Shown here in pieces: positions 1-5,077 of a stretch of 13,462 bases of DNA. Under the pieces are notes generated by a model. That model was not told the DNA's origin. It worked only from the letters and a program-made list of their open reading frames with translations, and ran no database searches. The position numbers and the translations under genes were made by a program. This stretch comes from CAZDHT01 sp964505325 (GTDB lineage: Bacteria; Planctomycetota; PUPC01). Position 1 is the first letter of the stretch. Every line of letters begins with the position of its first letter. The stretch covers positions 1-13,462 of the forward strand of contig CAZDHT010000140.1 in assembly GCA_964505325.1 (NCBI GenBank), in the 5' to 3' direction.

Positions 1-69
1 CTCGCCGCGGGCATAGACGATGTCCATAATCTGGCGTTCGCGTCGAGCCAGTTGGAGCTGAAGATCCAT
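1..69 (-). CDS. BlaI/MecI/CopY-family transcriptional repressor, N-terminal 23 codons (gene runs off the left edge)
   Basis: Reading leftwards from an ATG at 69-67, the visible peptide begins MDLQLQLARRERQIMDIVYA and continues RGE. The pattern R-R-E-x-Q-I-M-D-x-(V/L)-(Y/W)-x-x-G-E is the first helix of the winged-helix domain of the BlaI/MecI/CopY repressors. These bind as dimers to dyad operators and are usually inactivated by proteolysis through a partner BlaR/M56 sensor peptidase. A strong ribosome binding site, GGAGGAG (83-77 on the minus strand), lies 7 nt before the ATG and supports this start. The gene has its own promoter and two dyad operators immediately upstream (separate entries), so autorepression is likely. 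The rest of the protein, and any BlaR-like sensor, would lie outside the window. Family assignment rests on 23 residues, but they are very characteristic. Confidence 0.85.
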   Translation of the reverse strand, partial: MDLQLQLARRERQIMDIVYARGE

Positions 70-123
70 CGATGTTCTCCTCCGCTGTGATTAGACGCAT
101 TGGCCGGGCGTGAGTTCCACTAG

Positions 124-141
124 CGAATAACATACTATTCG
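124..141. promoter_or_regulatory. Dyad operator 1 (likely BlaI-like repressor site)
   Basis: The 18-bp element CGAATA-ACATAC-TATTCG is a perfect inverted repeat with 6-bp arms. It overlaps the -10 box of the repressor promoter. Self-regulating BlaI/MecI repressors typically bind dyads placed over their own promoter, so this is the best candidate primary operator. Assignment to this repressor is inferred from position and symmetry. Confidence 0.65.
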
Positions 142-157
142 ACAGCGCCGGTGTCAA
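129..157 (-). promoter_or_regulatory. Sigma70-type promoter of the BlaI-like repressor gene
   Basis: On the minus strand, TTGACA (157-152, perfect -35) is followed by a 17-nt spacer and TATGTT (134-129, 4 of 6 matches to the -10 consensus). The predicted transcript would start near 122 and leave about 50 nt of leader before the ATG at 69. The -10 hexamer lies inside the downstream dyad operator, so bound repressor would block polymerase. Confidence 0.75.
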
Positions 158-165
158 GCAGAAAC

Positions 166-183
166 CCAATAACGTTTTATTCG
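166..183. promoter_or_regulatory. Dyad operator 2, upstream of the -35 box
   Basis: AATAA-CGTT-TTATT (168-181) is a perfect 5-bp-arm inverted repeat. Read on the minus strand over 183-166, it matches operator 1 at 13 of 18 positions, including CGAATAA at the start and TATT in the second half. Its centre (174.5) is 42 bp from that of operator 1 (132.5), close to four helical turns, so two repressor dimers could sit on one face of the DNA and bracket the promoter. Confidence 0.5.
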
Positions 184-253
184 CAAGAGCTCGGCCGATC
201 CGGCCGCCGATCAGATGCGCAGCTGCTGAGCCATGCAGTCTACCGGCGACCCG

Positions 254-625
254 TCAGTTGAGCGCGAAGAACAGAAGCACGGCGCCCGCCGCGCACAAGG
301 CGGCAGCGAACGATGCCGCGGGCCATTTCAGCCAAAGTCGCGTCGCCGGCGATCGGCGGCCGGTCCAACTCGCACACGCCGAAATCAGCAAACAGGCGAG
401 CGCCACTCCCGCCATGCCGAGACTGGCGCATAACGCCGTATCCAGAACGCCGAGGCCCTTGACAGAGCACCAGCAGGCGTAGGCCGCGTACGCGACGAGT
501 CCTGCTGTCGCCGTCTTCCAGGCGCGCCGCTTGGGCACGAAGGACAGCAGCATCAAGGGCAGCCCAGCCAAGTTGAAGCGCTGATTCGTGGCCTCTTGCA
601 CGCTGTCCCACCCGAAACGGGTCAA
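254..625 (-). CDS. Small multi-pass membrane protein, function unknown
   Basis: A 123-residue hydrophobic protein whose family I do not recognise. Three strongly hydrophobic stretches are visible: roughly residues 41-56 (a segment rich in Ala, Tyr and Cys), 62-86 (ALCASLGMAGVALACLLISA) and 102-122 (near the C-terminus, ending LFFALN). A weaker one, around 20-29, contains LPLMLLS. Basic residues sit in the loops (PKRR, TGRR), as expected for an inner-membrane protein. Third codon positions are strongly GC, consistent with real coding. The start is uncertain: the only upstream candidate at the listed limit is TTG (625), there is no good Shine-Dalgarno, and an internal ATG exists at 553. It lies 157 bp downstream of the GH113-like gene on the same strand with no terminator seen between them, so it may be read from that transcript. 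The BlaI promoter begins further downstream, so this gene is probably not part of that unit. Confidence 0.5.
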   Translation of the reverse strand: MTRFGWDSVQEATNQRFNLAGLPLMLLSFVPKRRAWKTATAGLVAYAAYACWCSVKGLGVLDTALCASLGMAGVALACLLISACASWTGRRSPATRLWLKWPAASFAAALCAAGAVLLFFALN

Positions 626-627
626 GT

Positions 628-786
628 TCAGGCGGCGAGAGGATAGCAGAACTGCCTGTGCGGCGGAAGGTTGTGCACGGATGACTTTTCGGACACTACG
701 GGCGCGAAGGTCGCGGCGTCGGTGGCGACCTTGAGGATGAGTTGCCGGGCGTGCAGGACTTGACCGCGCCGGCCGGCGATGGTCAC
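628..786 (-). pseudogene. Coding-like 3' gene fragment with no 5' end, identity unknown
   Basis: The minus-strand reading frame ending in TGA at 630-628 encodes a protein-like tail including RRGQVLHARQLILKVATDAA and, further on, HNLPPHRQFCYPLAA. Counting the last 54 codons by hand, 45 end in G or C (83%), 69% begin with G or C, and the second positions are lower; this ordering is typical of real genes in GC-rich DNA. No other gene covers this stretch: the GH113-like gene stops at 783 and the small membrane gene starts at 625. Upstream of about 786 the frame is only an antisense-like shadow inside the GH113 gene, so no beginning is present. The simplest reading is the 3' remnant of a lost gene. 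An alternative is chance openness in GC-rich DNA. I do not recognise the family. Confidence 0.35.
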
Positions 787-3068
787 GGTTGCGCGCGGCG
801 ATAATACGCTTCCAGAATCAACTCGGCGAGCTTCGACTGCGGCGAGTAGCTCGGGTCGCCCGGCATCGGCGCGCCGCCGGGCTCCCACGACCACCAGAAC
901 ATCCCGGCGAACCACCGCTGGCGCGGAAGGACCTCGAAGACGGCGTGGTAGCACGCCGCCTGCTCGAGGTTGTCCATCCTTGCCGGATTGCCCGACCAGT
1001 ACCACGGCTTCACGTTCGTGCCATCGAGGTTGTTGAAGCCTACCTCGGTGAACACGACCGGCTTGCCGACGCGCTCTGCGTAACGGGCCAGGCGCGCGGC
1101 GAGCCGGTTGTAGCCTGCGACGATCTGCCGCAGGTCTGCCCTCGGGCTGCGCGTCGCCGGGAAGTAGGCGTCGATGCCGATGAAGTCGAGCGCGTTCCAG
1201 AACCGGACGCGCATGTAGTGCTCGTGCAGCGCGGCGTACGTCAGCTTGCCCTTGTAGCCGCGGTCGCGGACGGCGCGAATCAGCCGCCGCCAATGGTCGG
1301 TGAACGAGACCATCTTCCCGAGCTCGACGCCGACCGTCATCATCTCGATCTTCCGCCGGATCGCGAGGTCGGCGTACGGCGCCAGGAATGCCTCGTAGCT
1401 CTTGAACCACGCGGCCACGTCGTCCTTCGTGCGCGGCAGGATCAGCCCCCGCCACATGTGGTTGTCCTTCTCCTCGATCTGCAGGTTCACGTGCGGCTTG
1501 AGCAGCACCTTCAGGCCGAGCGCGTGGGCCTGCTTCACGAAGCGCTCGACCGATTCGAGCGAGGCCGTCTTCTCCGGGTCGGGCGCGACCTCGACCGAGT
1601 GCGGGTTGTCCTGGTAGCCCGTTGGCGTGATCGAGACCCACTCGGCGCCGATTCGCGACATCTCGCGGAGCGCGGCGAACGACGCCGGATGGACGAGCGT
1701 ATCGCGCGACCACGCGGGCAGGGTGATGCCTCGGAAGTAGTCGCGGGCGGACCCCTCCGGCGCCCCGCAGGCGGCGCCGATGCGGCGCAGGGTGGCCGGG
1801 TCGAGCCGCCCCCGCGCGTCGAGCAGGTCCTTCCGTTGGGACTTCGGCGCGCACGCTTCGACGTAGGTCTTGAGGTCCTGCCATTGCGAGAGCGCGGCGG
1901 CGGCCGTCCGGTCGTCGAGCATCTTGGGATCGCCGTATCGTGCGGCGGCGAACCTGGCGGCGTCTGCGTCTGCGTTCAGCTTCTCCTGCGGCCGGCCACG
2001 TCCCTCATCCGGATTCCATTTGTTCTCGGCGGGTTGCCAGACGAAGGTTTTCCCGCCGCCGTCGGCACCGCGGAATACGACCCGCGCGGCGCCTGCGCCC
2101 GCGCACGAGACGGAGACGGCCTTCGCACCAATGCCCGGCGCCTGCGCGGCCGACCAGCGCCCTGCGGCCCGGTCCAGCGCCAGGAGCCGCCCGTTGGCGA
2201 CCGCCAGCACGTGTGACGGCGTGAACGCGAGCGAAGTCACCGTCGCGTCGTCGACGCCGAAGTCGCGAACGCGTTCAGCGTGATGCTCGAAGGCCCGCGC
2301 TTCCTCGTCGTAGACCTGGAGGAATCGCTGCTCCATCACGATCCAGAGGCGGAGCTTGTTGAGCGGCTCGCGGCGCGTCCAGAGCACGCGGCCGGCGCGG
2401 CCCGCCTCGGCAAGCACCTCGGCCCGAGGCTTTGCCGCGCGGAACGTGTCGGTCTTCAGCGCCGCCCTGTACTCAGCGGTCAGCGCCCGCCGGGCGGCCG
2501 TGTCGCGCACGGCCCTGAAGACGAGAGCCAGGTCCCTCGACGTGATGTGGTTGAACGGGACGGCGCTCGCCTGCGTCGCGTGTGCAAGTAGCGTGCCGGA
2601 GCCCTCGGTCTGGCCTTGTGCAAGGCGGCAGAGCGCGAGCACGAGCATGTGCCGCGCGTTGTACGGGCGGATGCGCAGCGCGGCGCGCGCGCAGGCCTCG
2701 GCGGCCTTCACGTCCTTGCGGGCGAGATGCGCCCAGGCGAGCCGGCCCCACGTCTCGTCGCCGCCGGGGTCGTTCTTGAGCGCCTCCTTCAGCCGCTCGA
2801 TCTCCTGGTCGAGGCGCCGTGTTCGGACCTTCCTGGCGGCGTCGCGCGCGAGCATGTCGATGTCGACGACCGCCTCCAGCAGGGCAGGCTTCGTCGGCGG
2901 CGGCCTCCTGACGGTCGGCCCAGGCGGCTCAGGCTCCTCCCGAGGCGGGAGCAACGGCCGTAGACGAGACGGCGGTGGTGCGGTGTCCTCGTGGCAGCTG
3001 GGCCAGAGCACAGCCGCCGCGAGCGCTGTTGCGCAGACCGCCACGTGGATGTACGTCGCATTTCTCAC
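783..3068 (-). CDS. Exported TPR protein with C-terminal GH113-like glycoside hydrolase domain
   Basis: A 761-residue protein. Residues 1-24 look like a signal sequence or membrane anchor (hydrophobic AVCATALAAAVLW, then Ser-Cys), followed by a Pro-rich linker to about 65. Residues about 90-165 resemble tetratricopeptide repeats (WGRLAWAHLARKDVKAAEA). Residues about 240-350 look like beta-propeller blades. Residues about 440-760 form a TIM barrel resembling family GH113, whose known members are endo-beta-mannanases: it opens with FRGITLPAWS and carries TVGVELGK (Glu582, candidate acid/base) and VFTEVGFNN (Glu675, candidate nucleophile), with GIDAYFP and FWWSWEP nearby. Activity would be hydrolysis of a beta-linked glycan outside the cytoplasm; the substrate cannot be read from sequence. 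A longer reading from GTG at 3125 is possible, but that codon directly follows the -35 box of the promoter at 3104-3132 and would not be transcribed. GTG at 3068 has AGGGGG 8 nt upstream and gives a better signal sequence. It is transcribed divergently from the PA14 gene. Confidence 0.85.
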   Translation of the reverse strand: MRNATYIHVAVCATALAAAVLWPSCHEDTAPPPSRLRPLLPPREEPEPPGPTVRRPPPTKPALLEAVVDIDMLARDAARKVRTRRLDQEIERLKEALKNDPGGDETWGRLAWAHLARKDVKAAEACARAALRIRPYNARHMLVLALCRLAQGQTEGSGTLLAHATQASAVPFNHITSRDLALVFRAVRDTAARRALTAEYRAALKTDTFRAAKPRAEVLAEAGRAGRVLWTRREPLNKLRLWIVMEQRFLQVYDEEARAFEHHAERVRDFGVDDATVTSLAFTPSHVLAVANGRLLALDRAAGRWSAAQAPGIGAKAVSVSCAGAGAARVVFRGADGGGKTFVWQPAENKWNPDEGRGRPQEKLNADADAARFAAARYGDPKMLDDRTAAAALSQWQDLKTYVEACAPKSQRKDLLDARGRLDPATLRRIGAACGAPEGSARDYFRGITLPAWSRDTLVHPASFAALREMSRIGAEWVSITPTGYQDNPHSVEVAPDPEKTASLESVERFVKQAHALGLKVLLKPHVNLQIEEKDNHMWRGLILPRTKDDVAAWFKSYEAFLAPYADLAIRRKIEMMTVGVELGKMVSFTDHWRRLIRAVRDRGYKGKLTYAALHEHYMRVRFWNALDFIGIDAYFPATRSPRADLRQIVAGYNRLAARLARYAERVGKPVVFTEVGFNNLDGTNVKPWYWSGNPARMDNLEQAACYHAVFEVLPRQRWFAGMFWWSWEPGGAPMPGDPSYSPQSKLAELILEAYYRRAQP

Positions 3069-3076
3069 GGGCCGAG

Positions 3077-3082
3077 CCCCCT
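3077..3082 (-). promoter_or_regulatory. Ribosome binding site deciding the GTG start at 3068
   Basis: AGGGGG on the minus strand (3082-3077) stands 8 nt before GTG (3068-3066). The competing GTG at 3125 has no comparable site. Confidence 0.6.
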
Positions 3083-3103
3083 GCGCCACGCCCCACAAGC
3101 GGA

Positions 3104-3132
3104 ATCGTACCGAAGCGCGGCGCACCTGTCAA
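3104..3132 (-). promoter_or_regulatory. Sigma70-type promoter of the GH113-like gene
   Basis: TTGACA (3132-3127, perfect -35), a 17-nt spacer and TACGAT (3109-3104, 4 of 6 matches at -10). Transcription would start near 3097, about 28 nt before the GTG at 3068. Confidence 0.65.
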
Positions 3133-3173
3133 TCAGGGGGGGCGGGAGAAACCGGTTGGGCTGGCAGTCGTCC

Positions 3174-3202
3174 TTGAATCGCCTCTGGCGAAGCATTAGA
3201 AT
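3174..3202 (+). promoter_or_regulatory. Sigma70-type promoter of the PA14-domain gene
   Basis: TTGAAT (3174-3179, 4 of 6 at -35), a 17-nt spacer and TAGAAT (3197-3202, 5 of 6 at -10). The start point would be near 3209, leaving a leader of about 60-80 nt. It is arranged back-to-back with the minus-strand promoter at 3104-3132, with 41 bp between the two -35 boxes. Confidence 0.6.
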
Positions 3203-3270
3203 CAACGCGGCCAACGGGCAGTCGAACACTTGGGGCCTGGTGGGTACAGGGGCCAGAGCAGGCGCAGGAA

Positions 3271-4719
3271 ATGGTGGTCGTCCCAAACATGCTTCGAGTG
3301 TCTCTGCTTCTGGCTCTACTGCTGTCCGTGTCGTCGGCCGCGCCGGTGAACGCACAAGTGACGCTCGTGAACGCCGCCGGCTACCACGCTGGAGGCGGCC
3401 CTCTGGGGGGAGGGCATCCGACCGCTTGCGCCTACTCGTTCACCGTGCCCGAAGGCAACGGCCGCCTCCTGTTGGTGCTCGGCCCGGCCCGCTACGACCC
3501 GTCCATCCCGCCGAAGGTGTCCAGCCAGCGGGCGACGCTGGTCTCGTTCACCTACGCCGGCCGGCCGCTCAAGTCACTGCCCCACGCGACGAAGACGCGC
3601 GGCGGCCACGGCAGTCCCTACGCCTGGTATCTGGTCGATCCGCCGGCCGGCACGCACAAGTTCGAGATGATCCAGTTCCGCAAGGACAACGGCGGCGAGA
3701 ACCGACTCGCTGCGCTGGCCTTCACCGGCGTCGACACGAGGGACCCGTTCACCGCGCCCGGCCCGACGCGGCGGGGGCTGAAGGGCAAGACGGTCGCCTA
3801 CCAAGTGAAGAGCCGGCCGGGCGGGATGGTCGCCGACTCGATCCACTACGGCGGGCGCCGACACGAGTACTACCGGATCATGCCCGGCGCGGGGCAGCGG
3901 CTGGCGTGGGAGAACTGCCACGACTACCGCTACGAGTGGATGGGCTCGACGAAGCGGGGCGCCGACACGGTCGAGATGCGGTGGGAGATGGCGGGGACGC
4001 AGGGGTGTCAGATCCTGACCGTGTCGCTCAATCCGTCGAAGGACGCGGCGGCCGCGGCGGCGGTCGAGCCGGTGAAGGCGATAGCGAAGGACAAGGTCGG
4101 CTCCGAGAAGCGCGGCCTGGTGGCCAAGGTGTACGACCTGTCCGCCAATCCGCCGAAGCCCTCCACGCGACGCCACAACTACAAGAGGCCGGCGCTCGGC
4201 GCGAAGATCCCGCGCTTCGACGCGAGAACCCTCCGCGCCACAAAGGCAGTCGACCAGATCGACCTCCACCCCAACAACTACCGGCCCAACCCGGGCCGGC
4301 TCCCGGACGAGAAGGGCGTCCTGGGCAGCGGCATCCGCCGGAACTTCGTGCTTGAGTTCGTCGGGCGAATCAACGTGCCCGAATCCGGCGACATCATGTT
4401 CAAGCTGCTCTCCGTCGACCAGGCGAAGCTTCTCATCGACGGGCGGTTGGTGATCGACAACCACGGCCACACCTACAACACGCTGAAGACCGGGGTCATC
4501 CGGCTGGAGGCGGGCCGCCACGAGCTACGGCTCGTCAACGTCGAGGACACGAGCACGTTCGGGGTGAGTCTCGGTTGGCGTCTGCCCAGCGGGCACAAAC
4601 ACGGCATTCCGCGAGGGCGCAGAGCCCCCATCAGCGTCGTCCCCGCCTCTGTCTTCACCCACACGGATGAGCACCTGAAACCGGCCAGGAGACCGACCGG
4701 AGAGAAACGGCGGCCTTGA
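3271..4719 (+). CDS. Exported protein with N-terminal beta-rich domain and C-terminal PA14 domain
   Basis: A 482-residue protein. The N-terminus has a clear signal peptide (LRVSLLLALLLSVSSAAP, then VNA before the likely cleavage at Gln). Residues about 30-255 form an unrecognised beta-rich domain with YAGRPL, a GGHGSPYAWYLVDPPAGTHK segment and TGVDTRDPF; a PAGTH turn followed by a beta strand suggests a sandwich or lectin-like fold. A lysine- and alanine-rich linker follows (about 255-285). Residues about 355-465 match the PA14 pattern: RNFVLEFVGRINVPESGDIMF, then a DQAKLLIDGRLVIDN core and GRHELRLVNVEDTSTFGVSL. PA14 domains commonly bind carbohydrate in adhesins, glycosidases and toxins; no catalytic domain is visible here, so a binding or structural role outside the cytoplasm is most likely. 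ATG at 3271 has AGGA only one base upstream; ATG at 3289 gives a more compact signal peptide and may be the true start. The basic C-terminal tail follows the PA14 domain. Confidence 0.85.
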   Translation: MVVVPNMLRVSLLLALLLSVSSAAPVNAQVTLVNAAGYHAGGGPLGGGHPTACAYSFTVPEGNGRLLLVLGPARYDPSIPPKVSSQRATLVSFTYAGRPLKSLPHATKTRGGHGSPYAWYLVDPPAGTHKFEMIQFRKDNGGENRLAALAFTGVDTRDPFTAPGPTRRGLKGKTVAYQVKSRPGGMVADSIHYGGRRHEYYRIMPGAGQRLAWENCHDYRYEWMGSTKRGADTVEMRWEMAGTQGCQILTVSLNPSKDAAAAAAVEPVKAIAKDKVGSEKRGLVAKVYDLSANPPKPSTRRHNYKRPALGAKIPRFDARTLRATKAVDQIDLHPNNYRPNPGRLPDEKGVLGSGIRRNFVLEFVGRINVPESGDIMFKLLSVDQAKLLIDGRLVIDNHGHTYNTLKTGVIRLEAGRHELRLVNVEDTSTFGVSLGWRLPSGHKHGIPRGRRAPISVVPASVFTHTDEHLKPARRPTGEKRRP

Positions 4720-5077
4720 ATCGCCTTCTGCAGGGCTCTTGGCGCACCTTGGTGGATATTCCGCGCGCACGGGTGCGGATTCATGTCGGCAGGTTATGTG
4801 ACTCGCTGGCTTCGTGACCGCCATATGTGGGGGGCCGGGGATGACGCCGGCATTCGCGCACGGAAACGGGAACGCTGGTACCGCGAGAAACGCACTGCAT
4901 TCCGGGGGGCCGAGGGCCCAGTCGAACCGCTCGCTGCTCAGGACCTCGGGTCTACTGTCCGAACGGCAGGTTGGTCGGCACGAGGAGGCCGGCGCATTCG
5001 TAGGCCCGGCTGATGGCCTTGAAGAAGAACTCGGCGCCAGCCGGGCAGAATGATGGGCCGCGCACGACCACCGTAGA
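4720..5077. other. Gene-free stretch containing an insertion-sequence relic
   Basis: No intact gene is supported between the PA14 gene and the 3' end of the giant gene. The right part (4912-5050) holds an IstB relic, described separately. In the left part there is only a short hairpin, CGCAC-GG-GTGCG (4766-4777), with no T-run, so it is not convincing as an intrinsic terminator. The two flanking genes converge on this region and no clear terminator for either was seen. Confidence 0.6.
4912..5050 (-). pseudogene. Relic of IS21-family IstB (transposition helper ATPase)
   Basis: On the minus strand the segment 5038-4955 reads AEFFFKAISRAYECAGLLVP followed by TNLPFGQ, matching the conserved IstB region (A)E-L/F-F-x-x-I-S-x-R-Y-E-R-x-S-x-(L/I)-V-T-(T/S)-N-L-P-F-x-x-W. 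It then meets TAG (4954-4952) where intact IstB proteins have Trp. One base later in frame the similarity resumes as PEVLSSERFDWAL (IstB: W-x-E-V-L/F-x-S-E-R-L-T-G-A-L). A TGG to TAG change plus one extra C in the following CCC would explain both defects. The N-terminal two thirds, including the Walker A region, is missing, and the giant gene's stop is only 28 bp away. Non-functional. Confidence 0.7.

Noticed and set aside
787..1884. Upstream part of the 418-codon minus-strand frame ending at 628
   Set aside because: It overlaps the GH113 gene on the same strand in another frame and has shadow-like Arg/Pro/Ala composition. Only its last part, beyond the GH113 stop, looks coding.
789..2216. 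475-codon plus-strand frame opposite the GH113 gene
   Set aside because: Same shadow effect; the minus-strand reading has a signal sequence, TPR-like repeats and GH113 catalytic motifs.
3574..4521. 315-codon minus-strand frame opposite the PA14 gene
   Set aside because: Antisense shadow of a gene with a clear signal peptide and PA14 domain on the plus strand.
3172..4726. 13-bp direct repeat CCTTGAATCGCCT at 3172-3184 and 4714-4726, flanking the PA14 gene
   Set aside because: About one exact 13-bp match is expected by chance in a window of this size. The flanks do not extend the similarity, and the first copy is explained by a promoter.
4766..4777. Hairpin CGCAC-GG-GTGCG as a terminator for the PA14 gene
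   Set aside because: Short stem, two-base loop and no following T-run.
4783..5053. Short plus-strand frames of 76 and 79 codons in the gap
   Set aside because: No ribosome site or recognisable motif, and they overlap the IstB relic on the other strand.
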